A stretch of DNA of 64,000 nucleotides from Avibacterium gallinarum. GTDB taxonomy: Bacteria > Pseudomonadota > Gammaproteobacteria > Enterobacterales > Pasteurellaceae. Each line of letters opens with the position of its first letter. Position 1 is the stretch's first letter. The translations under genes were made by a program, and so were the position numbers. Shown here piece by piece: positions 10,815-19,859 of the stretch. The notes under the pieces are model-generated. The model saw nothing but the letters and a program-made list of their open reading frames with translations, did no database searches and was not told the origin of the DNA. The stretch covers positions 186,001 through 250,000 of the forward strand of contig NZ_PQVJ01000011.1 of assembly GCF_002921135.1 (NCBI RefSeq), in the 5' to 3' direction.

Positions 10815-11975
10815 TTAAAATTTTTCACCGCACTTATAAACTTGTTCGCCTTGAATATAAGTGGCTTGAACTTGTAATTCTTTGTTTAATAACGTGAAAT
10901 TTGCTTCTTTGCCGACAGCAATATCACCAATGCGATCTGCCACACCTAAATAAGTGGCGGGAATGGTGGTAACCATTTGAATGGCTTCCCATACAGGCAC
11001 ATCGGCTTTAAATACCATATTGCGCAAGGCTTGATCTAGGCTACAAGTGCTGCCTGCAAGGGAGCCGTCAAAGGTTCTCGCTTGCCCGTTTTCTACACGC
11101 ACGGTTTGCACGCCTAGCGTGTACTCACCGTCTGGCAAGCCACCTGCGCGCATACAATCTGTGATCAACACCATTCTGCGGTAAGTTTTTAATTTATAAG
11201 CTAAATTTAATACGGCTGGGTGAACGTGAATGCCGTCTGCAATAATTTCCGCCAGCATATCGTGATATAACACCGCCCCCGTACAACCCGGCTCGCGGTG
11301 ATGTAAAGCACTCATTCCGTTGAATAAATGTACACCGCAATCCGCCCCTAAATAATAGGCTTTGGTCACTTGCTCAAAGGTGGCGTTAGTGTGTGCCACA
11401 GACACCTTCACGCCATTTTCTACCAACCATTTAATGGCGGGTTCTGCATTTTCAATTTCAGGCGCAATGGCAACACGCAGCAAAGTGCGGTCGGAAATTT
11501 GTAATAATTCTTCTAACTGTGGAATCGTTGGCGGCATTAAATATTCGGTTGGGTGCGAGCCACGATGGCGCTCAGTGAAATAGGGCCCTTCCATAAAGCT
11601 ACCCAATAATTCTGCGCCTGATTGCTTGCCTTGTTGAATGTAATCTTTCATTCGTTGCATTGATGAAAGAATATTTTGCCAAGGGGCTGAAACTGTCGTT
11701 CCCACCCACGCGGTAACCCCTGTTTGTGGTAGCGCTTGTGCAATAGTAGCCAGCGCAGTGTCGTTTTCGTCCATCACATCTGCCCCTGCGCGGCCGTGAA
11801 TATGCACATCAATAAACCCTGCGGAAAGATAGCTGTCAGGATAATAATGCACATCGCAATCAACAGGCTTTTCTTCTTGGATACTTTCTATTTTGCCTTG
11901 ATTTATCACCACATATTTATTCAGTAATTCCCCTGATGAAGTCATCACTTTTTCAGGTTTAATGGCATAACGCAT
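10815..11975 (-). CDS. agaA: N-acetylgalactosamine-6-phosphate deacetylase
   Basis: The 386-residue amidohydrolase is of the NagA/AgaA family. It shows the metal-site motif GFIDVHIHGRAG around residue 55, the EGPYF motif near 130, a VSVAHTNA block near 193 and the LITDCMRAGG loop near 270. It would remove acetate from GalNAc-6-phosphate arriving through the PTS. NagA activity on GlcNAc-6-phosphate cannot be excluded from sequence alone. The context with agaS, agaVWEF and lacD makes galactosamine the better assignment. It lies 13 bases downstream of agaR. Confidence 0.88.
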   Translation of the reverse strand: MRYAIKPEKVMTSSGELLNKYVVINQGKIESIQEEKPVDCDVHYYPDSYLSAGFIDVHIHGRAGADVMDENDTALATIAQALPQTGVTAWVGTTVSAPWQNILSSMQRMKDYIQQGKQSGAELLGSFMEGPYFTERHRGSHPTEYLMPPTIPQLEELLQISDRTLLRVAIAPEIENAEPAIKWLVENGVKVSVAHTNATFEQVTKAYYLGADCGVHLFNGMSALHHREPGCTGAVLYHDMLAEIIADGIHVHPAVLNLAYKLKTYRRMVLITDCMRAGGLPDGEYTLGVQTVRVENGQARTFDGSLAGSTCSLDQALRNMVFKADVPVWEAIQMVTTIPATYLGVADRIGDIAVGKEANFTLLNKELQVQATYIQGEQVYKCGEKF

Positions 11976-11988
11976 TGTTTTTTTCCTC

Positions 11989-12762
11989 TTAATCTACAAT
12001 AATCACTTCAATATTATTTTCCTGAAGTGCGGTCAAATATTCAGGAGAAATGCCAGAATCGGTAATTAATACATCAATATCGGCAAATTTGCGGATAACG
12101 TGACAACTTTTTTTACCAAATTTACTGGAATCCGTTACCGCAATCACTTGATTAGAAATCTCACACATAATGCGGTTGAGATTCGCCTCTTGCTCATTAT
12201 GCGTAGTAATACCTGCTTGAATATCAAATCCATCAACGCCAAGAAAAACCTTGCTAAAACAGTAATTTGCTAAACTGGCGTCTGCTTGTGGGCCAGAGAA
12301 AGACATTGCGTTTTTGCGTAATTTACCGCCTGTCATTAGCACTTCCACATTTTCCGCATCGGCTAATTCAGAAGCAATATCTAGCCCATTTGTCATTACC
12401 AGCACATTTTTCACTGTGGATTTTTTCAACGCTGCAGCAATTTCTCGCGTGGTCGTGCCTGAATCTAAAATAATAATATCATCGTCATTAATCAGTTTTA
12501 GCGCGGCTTCCGCAATCTTATTTTTTGCCCCTAAATTACGATGTCTTTTTTCGGCATTGCTTAATTCTGCGATCATTCCTTTATTCGGTACAGCACCACC
12601 GTGTGAACGCACAATATAGCCATTTTTTTCTAAAAAATTGAGATCTTGCCGAATAGTAACGGTAGAAACAGAAAAGGTTTCAGCCAAATCTTCCACTCGC
12701 GCAGAAGAATTTTTATTGACTATTGCGACAATCTCCATTCGTCTTTCAATTGCACTTTTCAT
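11989..12762 (-). CDS. agaR: DeoR-family repressor AgaR
   Basis: The 257-residue protein has the DeoR helix-turn-helix at residues 20-55 (RVEDLAETFSVSTVTIRQDLNFLEKNGYIVRSHGGAV region, split here only for naming) and a sugar-phosphate isomerase-like sensor domain with DSGTTTREIA around 100. The family senses phosphorylated sugars. AgaR of E. coli represses the GalNAc/galactosamine operons. It is the first gene of agaR-agaA-lacD. Its own upstream region holds a 10-base direct repeat like that upstream of agaZ, which suggests autoregulation. Confidence 0.88.
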   Translation of the reverse strand: MKSAIERRMEIVAIVNKNSSARVEDLAETFSVSTVTIRQDLNFLEKNGYIVRSHGGAVPNKGMIAELSNAEKRHRNLGAKNKIAEAALKLINDDDIIILDSGTTTREIAAALKKSTVKNVLVMTNGLDIASELADAENVEVLMTGGKLRKNAMSFSGPQADASLANYCFSKVFLGVDGFDIQAGITTHNEQEANLNRIMCEISNQVIAVTDSSKFGKKSCHVIRKFADIDVLITDSGISPEYLTALQENNIEVIIVD

Positions 12763-12815
12763 CTTTTTCCCTTTGACCGGTTTTATATTGTATCAATTAT
12801 AGCCTTAAACAAAGA

Positions 12816-12835
12816 TAAATGAAAGAAAACGAAAT
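12816..12835 (-). promoter_or_regulatory. putative AgaR operator upstream of agaR
   Basis: Two tandem 10-base units, TAAATGAAAG and AAAACGAAAT, read on the minus strand as (A/C)TTTC(G/A)TTTT repeated. DeoR-type regulators bind such direct repeats. A similar pair lies at 23674-23693 before agaZ. The assignment is inferred. Confidence 0.45.
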
Positions 12836-12893
12836 GATATATTAAAAAAATAGGAATATAATATGTTAGAAGTCTCCTCCTACTTTCATTTTC

Positions 12894-13709
12894 TTATTTC
12901 TCGCTATGCTGTATTCTAATATTCTGCCCTAATACCTCAATTTGCGTTAGAGCAGTAAAAGGGGATTTGTCTTCACCTTTTATAAAATTAGTCAGCAAAA
13001 TAAAATCACTTTGTCGTTGCTTGAAAGAAAATGTCTGCGGTTGTCCTGTTCGGCTTAAATGCAAGATTTCTTCGCTACCATCAGAAAAATGTACACTCAA
13101 ACTTTCCCACCACGCATCGTGAGGAAAATCCGCTCTTAACATCAAAATCAAGCCGTCAATTTCTACTGTTCGTCCAAAATCGATTTTTAATTGTGCATTA
13201 GGGGATTGGGCGTTGCTCCAAGAGGTAAAAGGGTAAGAACCGTGAGCATTGCTATCAAAAATGCCATCAATCGCATTATAAGGAGCAAAGCGAATATTAC
13301 TCGGTACGATATTACTGCTAATTCGTGGATACACGCCTTCTTGCTGCGGCTGAAAATATGGGTTAAAGGCGAGATTGCCATATTGCGCCACTTCGTAATC
13401 TCTGGCTACGCGTACCCATAGAAAATGAATGCCCCCTTGGAATGCCTTATCGCTGTTAAATAAACGTCTGTCATCGCCAAAAGGAATGCGGTATTCAAAG
13501 CGATTTTCAGTTAAATACACAAGGGCACTTTCAAGGCTGTCTTCTAAACGTAATTTTAAATAGCAAGGTACATTATCTGTTTCAATACAAATGCGATCGC
13601 CTGCTTGATACTCACCTTTGTAGGTTAGCATTAAGAAATCAAACGCACTTTTACACAGTTTAATATTATCGTCTTTATCTAGAATGCTTAGCGTAATTTT
13701 TGTCATCAT
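12894..13709 (-). CDS. F5/8 type C-like carbohydrate-binding protein, function unknown
   Basis: This 271-residue protein has no signal peptide or membrane segment, so it should be cytoplasmic. The C-terminal 130 residues resemble a galactose-binding-like (discoidin/F5-8C) sandwich: YNAIDGIFD near 145, SWSNAQSPNAQLKIDFGRTVEIDGL, a SLSVHFSDGSEE strand and a final ALTQIEVLG. The first 120 residues form a separate, unassigned beta-rich part. No catalytic motif is evident. It sits between the first sulfatase and agaR, with a terminator hairpin just upstream and an AGGAAG ribosome site. I do not recognise a named function. Confidence 0.6.
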   Translation of the reverse strand: MMTKITLSILDKDDNIKLCKSAFDFLMLTYKGEYQAGDRICIETDNVPCYLKLRLEDSLESALVYLTENRFEYRIPFGDDRRLFNSDKAFQGGIHFLWVRVARDYEVAQYGNLAFNPYFQPQQEGVYPRISSNIVPSNIRFAPYNAIDGIFDSNAHGSYPFTSWSNAQSPNAQLKIDFGRTVEIDGLILMLRADFPHDAWWESLSVHFSDGSEEILHLSRTGQPQTFSFKQRQSDFILLTNFIKGEDKSPFTALTQIEVLGQNIRIQHSEK

Positions 13710-13722
13710 TCTTCCTCAAAAA

Positions 13723-13749
13723 AATCAGCCACCATAACAGTGGCTGATT
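13723..13749 (-). terminator. terminator after the Sec sulfatase
   Basis: Perfect 10-base arms AATCAGCCAC / GTGGCTGATT with a 7-base loop are followed on the minus strand by seven T. It lies just after the sulfatase stop and would separate the PTS-sulfatase transcript from the 271-residue gene and agaR. Confidence 0.85.
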
Positions 13750-13756
13750 CATCAGA

Positions 13757-15379
13757 TTATTTTGCTTTTGCTGAAGCCTCAATGGCTTGGAATTCTTCAG
13801 GATTCCACGCCATTGGTTTTGGTTGTGTGCTGATCCAGTCGTAAAATGCTTTTTGCAATTCTTTTACTTTTTCTGGATATTTATCAGCCACATCTTGGCT
13901 TTCTGCTGGGTCAACTTTGTCGTGATAAAGATGAAGTTTGTTACTTCCGTCATTGTAGAAATATAACGCCCAATCTTGATCGCGAATTGCCCACGAGCTT
14001 TTCGAGAGTTTTTCTAAGTTTGGATTTTTCGGTGCATCATTAGTGTTATAGGTGATATATTTCCAATAATCCGCCCAGAATTTTTGGTTATCCTCACTAT
14101 AATGTTTCGCACCAGGCCCCGCCCAATAGAGATATTTATGCGGTGAAACTTTTTCTTTGCCTTCTAGCACTGGCAAAATATCACGACCATCAAGTTTTAA
14201 AGAAGCTGGCACTTTAATATTCGCAGCTTTCAGTGCTGTTGGTAGAATATCTACTGCAGAAATTAAGCTGTCATTTTTGGTATCCGCTGGAATGTGTCCC
14301 GGCCAAGAAACGATGAATGGCACTCGCACACCACCGTTATACATTTGTCCTTTAAAGCCACGATCCATTCCATTTAATGGCATTGGCGCTTCGTGAACCG
14401 AACCATTGTCGGATAAGAAGAAAATAATGGTGTTATCTAATTTGCCGTCAGCTTTTAATTTGTCGATGATTTTACCAATGCCCTCATCAGCCGCATTGAT
14501 CGCCGCAAAATATTTATCCGCTTCCACATTCCCTGTATTAAAACGATCCATATATTTGGCAGGTGATGCTTCTTCCAATGGAATGTGTGGTACGCTATAG
14601 GCAAGATTTAAGAAGAATGGTTTATCCCCTGCTTTATCAATAAATTGCAGCGCTTCATTGGTTAAATTATGGGTTAAATAGCCCGGTGCTTCGATTGGTT
14701 TGTCATTACGCCATAGTGCTGGGGAATTCCACAATGCCGCCCCTGATACAAAGTAGCTGTAAGAATAATCAAAACCGCGATCGGTTGGGAAATAACCTTT
14801 ATCTGGTACAGATGAGAAGTTATCGTGGTAATCACGGGTTTTTACATCATCAGGCTTAGTGATACGTCCAATTTTTCTGTCTTTATTCACTCGAGCATTA
14901 TGGTATTTACCAATATTCGCCGTGGCATAGCCATTTTCTTGGAATAACGCTGGCAACAGCTTCACATCAAGTGGAATACCGTTGAAAGAATCATCATTAC
15001 TATAAATACCAAATGACGCTGGATAACGTCCTGTCAAAATCCCTGCACGAGATGGGCCACAAACAGGGTGAGCAACGAACGCATTGGTCATTTTTACCCC
15101 AGTTGCGGCTAATTTAGACACATTCGGCATTGCACGCTGTGCAGCGTCAATCATTTTATCTAAATCACCTTGATAACGAGCAGCAACAGGGCGTTTGCTT
15201 AATTCGTTCTTGTCTAAGCTGTCAATGGCGAAATCAAGCTGCCCTGTGCCTAAATCATCCATTACAATAACCAGCACGTTCGGTTTTTGAGGATCTTGGC
15301 TGTGTGCGTAAACAGGCTGAGCCGCAGCACCAACAACCAATGCGGATAATAAACACTGACTAAGTAACGAGCGTTTCAT
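13757..15379 (-). CDS. Sec-exported cysteine-type sulfatase
   Basis: The 540-residue protein begins with a Sec signal peptide ending near residue 26 (VYAHSQ). It then has the arylsulfatase metal motif VIVMDDLGTGQ at 38-47 and the formylglycine motif at C107 (CGPSRAG, matching C-x-P-S-R). Later metal/sulfate residues include FFLSDNG near 320-326. The active cysteine must be oxidised to formylglycine before folding, and the next gene upstream encodes the matching maturase. The likely substrates are sulfated sugars in the periplasm. The sulfate position (4-O or 6-O of GalNAc, or another) cannot be read from sequence. It ends in a strong terminator. Confidence 0.9.
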   Translation of the reverse strand: MKRSLLSQCLLSALVVGAAAQPVYAHSQDPQKPNVLVIVMDDLGTGQLDFAIDSLDKNELSKRPVAARYQGDLDKMIDAAQRAMPNVSKLAATGVKMTNAFVAHPVCGPSRAGILTGRYPASFGIYSNDDSFNGIPLDVKLLPALFQENGYATANIGKYHNARVNKDRKIGRITKPDDVKTRDYHDNFSSVPDKGYFPTDRGFDYSYSYFVSGAALWNSPALWRNDKPIEAPGYLTHNLTNEALQFIDKAGDKPFFLNLAYSVPHIPLEEASPAKYMDRFNTGNVEADKYFAAINAADEGIGKIIDKLKADGKLDNTIIFFLSDNGSVHEAPMPLNGMDRGFKGQMYNGGVRVPFIVSWPGHIPADTKNDSLISAVDILPTALKAANIKVPASLKLDGRDILPVLEGKEKVSPHKYLYWAGPGAKHYSEDNQKFWADYWKYITYNTNDAPKNPNLEKLSKSSWAIRDQDWALYFYNDGSNKLHLYHDKVDPAESQDVADKYPEKVKELQKAFYDWISTQPKPMAWNPEEFQAIEASAKAK

Positions 15380-15396
15380 TATGATCTCCTTTGATT

Positions 15397-16593
15397 TTAG
15401 TTGATTATTTTCATAATATCTTCAGCCAACCCGCCACGCTGAATAATTTCTCGCATACGGTGCATCAAAGGTGCGGTTTGACGAAAGAAGAGTTGGTAAG
15501 AAGGACAAAGATAATTTTGTTTAAATTTTTCCCCTTTCAAATTCACAATACGATGCTTCGGACACCCGCCTTGACAAATCATTCTCACATCACATTTTTC
15601 GCAGGCTTTAGTGAGCGTTTCTTTTTTCGCCTTACCAAATTTTTGTTGCTTGGTTGAAAGTGCAATTTGATTGAGAGGCTGTTTATTCACATTACCTAAA
15701 CGATAATCAGGATAAACATAGTGATCGCAAGAATAAACATCGCCATTGGCTTCTACGATCATTGCGGTACCACAAGTTTCCGTATGAATACAGCTGGTGG
15801 AAGGATAGCCCAACCATTGCCCAAGTAAGTTATCAAATTCACGCACGAAAATACGTCCCACATCTTGTCGAACCCATTCGGTAAACACGTCTAATAGGAA
15901 ATGCCCGTAGCCATCAGCTGGTACAGAAAAGGGAGCCATTCGATAATTTTTTCCAGGACTATAATCACAGCGTTGTAAGGAATAATTCGCCACTTCAACA
16001 ATAGGAATAAACTGCATAAAAGTCGAGCCTAACTCTTTCAACGCTTGGTAAGTTTCCCGTCCTTTATCCCAGTTTTTATCATTAATTACAGTGAGCGTAT
16101 TAAAATCCACTTCATATTCTTTTAATAGATCAATGGCTTTTTTCACCCGTTCAAATGTGGGCTGCCCATTGACAGAAATACGATAGCGGTCGTGAACCTC
16201 ACTTAAACCATCCACAGAAATCCCTATAAGAAAATTATTTTCTTTAAAAAATTCTGCCCATTGACGATTAATCGCAATGCCATTGGTTTGAAAACCATTG
16301 GTAATCGTTTTGCCGTTAGCAAATTCTTTCTGAAATTGCACCGCTCTTTTAAAAAAATCCAAACCGAGTAAGGTGGGTTCACCGCCTTGCCACGCGAAAT
16401 CAACGTGATCGCCTGCGTGGGATTCAATGTAGTTTTTGGTATATTGACGTAAAGTATCGTCAGACATTAGGCGAACGTTATGTGTTAGGACTTGCTCTTT
16501 TTCCAAATAAAAACAGTATTCACATTTGATATTGCAATGGAAACTACTTGGTTTTGCCATCATATGAAAATAAGCGGGTTGAGATTGACACAT
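15397..16593 (-). CDS. anaerobic sulfatase-maturating radical SAM enzyme (anSME)
   Basis: This enzyme converts the sulfatase active-site cysteine to formylglycine without oxygen. It has the radical SAM triad CNIKCEYCF (C20, C24, C27 from the chosen start) and C-terminal SPASM-type cysteine clusters, CIHTETCGTAM around 255 and CEKCDVRMICQGGCPKH near the end, for two more iron-sulfur clusters. I chose the ATG at 16593 because AGGAG sits 6 bases before it; a TTG two codons upstream is less likely. It lies 17 bases ahead of the sulfatase gene. Both sulfatases here have the cysteine-type site it acts on. Confidence 0.93.
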   Translation of the reverse strand: MCQSQPAYFHMMAKPSSFHCNIKCEYCFYLEKEQVLTHNVRLMSDDTLRQYTKNYIESHAGDHVDFAWQGGEPTLLGLDFFKRAVQFQKEFANGKTITNGFQTNGIAINRQWAEFFKENNFLIGISVDGLSEVHDRYRISVNGQPTFERVKKAIDLLKEYEVDFNTLTVINDKNWDKGRETYQALKELGSTFMQFIPIVEVANYSLQRCDYSPGKNYRMAPFSVPADGYGHFLLDVFTEWVRQDVGRIFVREFDNLLGQWLGYPSTSCIHTETCGTAMIVEANGDVYSCDHYVYPDYRLGNVNKQPLNQIALSTKQQKFGKAKKETLTKACEKCDVRMICQGGCPKHRIVNLKGEKFKQNYLCPSYQLFFRQTAPLMHRMREIIQRGGLAEDIMKIIN

Positions 16594-16663
16594 AAACAAC
16601 TCCTAATGTGAAAGAAATGTTAGGTTAGGGAAACGATAATTCAATTTAACTAAAATTATCTGA

Positions 16664-16691
16664 TAAGAGGGAAATTTCCTTTTCCCTCTTA
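16664..16691 (-). other. intercistronic hairpin between dhuI and anSME
   Basis: Eleven-base perfect arms TAAGAGGGAAA / TTTCCCTCTTA with a 6-base loop have no T-run following on the minus strand. It is more likely an mRNA processing or stability element, or a weak terminator, than a full terminator. Confidence 0.55.
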
Positions 16692-16716
16692 CATTGCATA
16701 AAAAGCAAAAACGAAA

Positions 16717-17355
16717 TTAGCTATTCAATACTTCTGTAACATAAGCTCGGATTTCATCGTCTTGGCAGTTATCGAAGAAGCATTGTTGGAAGCGTTCACC
16801 ACTCACTGCGGTTTTCACCAATTCTGGTTCAATTGAACGCAAGGTGTCTAAATAGTCTTTCGCCACCGCCGTTTTCACTTGATTGAGAATGCCAGCATTG
16901 CGAACTTGAGGTTCACGACGTTCAACTGGATAGCCTTGACCACGTTCACCTTCAAAAGCTTTTTCAAACATATAACGCACGTTTAATTCAGCCCCCCAGC
17001 CAAATCCTTTGGCAAAAGCTAAAGATAATGCGTTACCGTTATTGATTTGTGCGAATAAGAACGCGTCAGCAGGTTCTAAGCAGTAACCACACACCACTCC
17101 TGGGTGCAGGTTTAATGACATTAATGCACCTTGCCCTGTACCACAACCTGTTACCACAAAATCAACGGCTTTTGAGTTTAATAAAATGCTCGCCATAATC
17201 CCTAAGTGGATATAAGTTAAGTGGTGATCTTGTTCGCTGTTCATTCCCACGTTATAAACGCTGTAACCTTTTGGTTCAACCACGTTTTTTAACTCATTTA
17301 AGATAATTGGATTTTTCGCCGCTTGGCTGTTTTCCATCATTAATGCAATTTTCAT
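16717..17355 (-). CDS. dhuI: RpiB/LacAB-family isomerase, probable DhuI-type uronate isomerase
   Basis: The 212-residue protein belongs to the RpiB/LacA/LacB superfamily: DFVVTGCGTGQGALMSLN near residues 65-82 is the phosphosugar-isomerase loop with its catalytic cysteine (C71). The long C-terminal extension (about 60 residues beyond RpiB) is typical of the streptococcal DhuI subgroup. That subgroup isomerises 4-deoxy-5-hexulose uronate released from unsaturated glycosaminoglycan disaccharides. It is directly downstream of the GH105 hydrolase, which makes the DhuI role the best inference. A LacAB-like galactose-6-phosphate isomerase is the main alternative. Confidence 0.72.
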   Translation of the reverse strand: MKIALMMENSQAAKNPIILNELKNVVEPKGYSVYNVGMNSEQDHHLTYIHLGIMASILLNSKAVDFVVTGCGTGQGALMSLNLHPGVVCGYCLEPADAFLFAQINNGNALSLAFAKGFGWGAELNVRYMFEKAFEGERGQGYPVERREPQVRNAGILNQVKTAVAKDYLDTLRSIEPELVKTAVSGERFQQCFFDNCQDDEIRAYVTEVLNS

Positions 17356-17390
17356 TTTTCTTTCCTTAATTCAATAATTAAAAGTTACCG

Positions 17391-18440
17391 TTATTCGGCT
17401 TGTAATTGATAAATTTCTGCTCCTGCAAGTAAGAAAGCACCTACACCGTAATCGATGTTGTCTTCTTCTTTCACTTCACGCGGATTGAAAGCAGGAAGCT
17501 GAATCCAGCCTAATTTGCCCTCAGGATTGACCGCACTTTCTAATGCAGCCCACGCTTTTTCAACCACTGGCAAATAAGTTGCACGATCTAAAATGCCTTG
17601 ATTGATCCCCCAAGCTAATGCGTAGCAGAATAATGCCGTTGCACTGCTCTCTTTCGCAGGGAACGTTTGCGGATCAAGTAAGCTCGCTCGCCAGAAACCA
17701 TCTTCGTGTTGGAATGGTAAAACGATTTCTGCAAGCTGACGATAAAGGGTTAAATAACACTCACGTTCTGGATAGTCTTCGGGCATATCACGGAATAAGC
17801 GTGGAATCGCTGCAATCACCCAACCTACGCCACGTCCCCAAAAGACTTTTTCACCATTGGCTTCACGCAATTCACCGCCTTTGCCATCTGGAATATAACG
17901 GTAATCACGATAGAACAAGCCCGTTTCTTTATCTTGTAAGTGATCAACAGAATCCCACCACGCTTGGTTTGCGTAATCACGATATTTGCTTTCGCCCGTT
18001 AATGTGGATAAAGCAAAAAACACTTGTGGTGCCATAAAAAGTGAATCACACCACCACCAATCTTCACGCCCTGGTTTTGGATTTGCCAGCATATCTTCTA
18101 CAAAGTTGATGGTTGGCTCTAAGGCTTCTGGTTGATTAAATAACGGATACACATCAAGATAGGATTGTGCACAAACCAAATCATCAGCAAAGCGTAAATG
18201 TGGTCCTGTGCGGAAACCCGTGTGCAAGGTGTAATCTAATGCCCCATCTAAAAAGGTTTGTTCACCTGTTACTTTCCACGCGTTGGACACGCTTGCCCAA
18301 AATACCGCGCGATCCCAGTCTGTGTCTTTAATAAAACGAATGCGACCTGTGCGGCGTACAACGGTACGAGTTTGATGTGCTGCCTGCCATTGATACACTT
18401 TTTTCATCAATGCAAGAGTTTGCTGTTGTTGAGGGTTCAT
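17391..18440 (-). CDS. GH105 unsaturated uronyl hydrolase
   Basis: The 349-residue protein has the alpha6/alpha6 barrel pattern of GH105 (YteR/YesR type). The acidic residues expected at the active site are in FADDLVCAQSYL (D86/D87) and WWWCDSLFMAP (D132), with WGRGVGWVIAA near 220 and the C-terminal GVGAFLLAGAEIYQL. It would hydrate the double bond of a delta-4,5-uronic acid and release the neighbouring sugar. There is no signal peptide, so it acts in the cytosol after PTS import. Related glycosaminoglycan operons usually use the GH88 Ugl enzyme, so GH105 here is a variation. It lies 32 bases after agaF. Confidence 0.85.
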   Translation of the reverse strand: MNPQQQQTLALMKKVYQWQAAHQTRTVVRRTGRIRFIKDTDWDRAVFWASVSNAWKVTGEQTFLDGALDYTLHTGFRTGPHLRFADDLVCAQSYLDVYPLFNQPEALEPTINFVEDMLANPKPGREDWWWCDSLFMAPQVFFALSTLTGESKYRDYANQAWWDSVDHLQDKETGLFYRDYRYIPDGKGGELREANGEKVFWGRGVGWVIAAIPRLFRDMPEDYPERECYLTLYRQLAEIVLPFQHEDGFWRASLLDPQTFPAKESSATALFCYALAWGINQGILDRATYLPVVEKAWAALESAVNPEGKLGWIQLPAFNPREVKEEDNIDYGVGAFLLAGAEIYQLQAE

Positions 18441-18472
18441 AATTTTTCCTCTTTTATTTTAAGCCAGAATGC

Positions 18473-18910
18473 TTATAATCCGTCTGTTTCGTCTTCATCA
18501 TCTTGCGAAAGTGCGGTGAGATCTTGGCGTAAATCTTTGATTTGGCTAAATTCGCCATTGGCAAGACAATCCGTTAATTCACGCAAAGTGAATTCCTCAC
18601 GTTCTAATGCCGCATTGACGATCATTGATAAATTGGTGCCAGCCACTACTTCGACATTAGGATCTTGCAATAAGAGATTGATTGCACGATTACAAGGAGA
18701 ACCGCCATAAAGATCCACTAAAAATAACACCCCGTCCCCTGAGTTAACACGCTCTTTCGCCGCTAATAATTGGGCTTCTAGCTCATCAGTGGACATAGAT
18801 TCTAAGAAATCAACAAATTCTAATTGAGGTTGTTCGCCAACAATAGCTTGTACGGCTGAACGCATACCCGAAGCAAAATTAATATGACCTGATACCACGA
18901 TACCTAACAT
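18473..18910 (-). CDS. agaF: PTS mannose-family EIIA component
   Basis: This 145-residue EIIA has the phosphorylatable histidine at residue 9 in VVSGHINFASGM and the conserved DLYGGSPCN motif near 67-75. It receives phosphate from HPr and passes it to the EIIB protein. The acidic tail (QDDEDETDGL) is a minor oddity. It is separated from the IID gene by an 82-base gap containing a perfect hairpin. Confidence 0.9.
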   Translation of the reverse strand: MLGIVVSGHINFASGMRSAVQAIVGEQPQLEFVDFLESMSTDELEAQLLAAKERVNSGDGVLFLVDLYGGSPCNRAINLLLQDPNVEVVAGTNLSMIVNAALEREEFTLRELTDCLANGEFSQIKDLRQDLTALSQDDEDETDGL

Positions 18911-18940
18911 AAGCTGTCCTTGTTTTTCTTGTTATTGTGG

Positions 18941-18966
18941 AGGGAATGAGATAGCTCTCATTCCCT
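18941..18966 (-). other. intercistronic hairpin between agaE and agaF
   Basis: Eleven-base perfect arms AGGGAATGAGA / TCTCATTCCCT with a TAGC loop have no T-run. It probably sets mRNA processing or the expression ratio between membrane and soluble PTS parts. Confidence 0.6.
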
Positions 18967-18992
18967 GATTTCATTGATTACTCAACAGAGCA

Positions 18993-19859
18993 TTAGATAA
19001 TGCCGATTAAATGTCCAACCACACCGAAAGCAAGCATACTGAAGATCAATACTGGTGGTTTTGCCCAGAAGCCTGTGCCTTTTACTAATTTAAACATTAG
19101 GAAAACTAAGGCTAATGGTAACAAGTTTGGCATAATCTTATCGAAAAGTGCGGTCTGTAATTCCACCACTTTTCCACCCATTTCTATGGTTGCAGTGGTT
19201 TTAAAGCGTATAAAGGTCGCACATAATGCCCCGATAACGAAAATACCCATAATGTTCGCCGCTTTAGCTAAACGCTCGGTAGAATCACTCATATTTACCA
19301 TCGCAGCGGTACCGGCTTTATATCCCATAAACATCAAGCTGAAATACACAAAGAAGTGTAAAATTTGATATAGGATAAAGAACACGAACGGCCCCGCAAT
19401 CGAACCTTCAATCGCAATAGATGAACCTAATGCAAGAGTTAATGGCATAATGGTCATATGGTCGATACCATCACCGATCCCCCCAGTTGGGCCCATACCA
19501 GCTACTTTCATTACGTTGATAGTAGATGGTTTTTCTTTATTTTCTTCCATCGCAATGGCTGTACCAAGCAAGAAAGTAAAGAGTTTTGGACTTGCATTGA
19601 AGAATTGTAGGTGGTTTTTCAATGATTTCGCTAAATCATATTTATTGTTACCGTGAATTTTTTTCAACGCTGGGATAATTGAATATGCCCAACCACCTGC
19701 TTGCATACGTTCAAAGTTGAAGTTCCCTTCCATAAACAAACCACGAATCGCACATTTCCAAAGATCACCTTTTGTAATCACTTTGCGAACGGTTTGATCT
19801 TGATACGCATCGATATCATCAACAAGATTTACTTGATTATTTACGTTTTTAGATTCCAT
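18993..19859 (-). CDS. agaE: PTS mannose-family EIID component
   Basis: This is an integral membrane component of the sugar channel, 288 residues from the chosen start. Motifs include MEGNFNFERMQAGGWAYSIIPAL near 43-65 and GPTGGIGDGIDHMTIMPL near 115-132, both typical of EIID. I chose the ATG at 19859 because an AGGAG lies 7 bases upstream. It overlaps the agaW stop by 11 bases, indicating translational coupling. A longer frame reaching 19952 has no family similarity before this start. Confidence 0.9.
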   Translation of the reverse strand: MESKNVNNQVNLVDDIDAYQDQTVRKVITKGDLWKCAIRGLFMEGNFNFERMQAGGWAYSIIPALKKIHGNNKYDLAKSLKNHLQFFNASPKLFTFLLGTAIAMEENKEKPSTINVMKVAGMGPTGGIGDGIDHMTIMPLTLALGSSIAIEGSIAGPFVFFILYQILHFFVYFSLMFMGYKAGTAAMVNMSDSTERLAKAANIMGIFVIGALCATFIRFKTTATIEMGGKVVELQTALFDKIMPNLLPLALVFLMFKLVKGTGFWAKPPVLIFSMLAFGVVGHLIGII

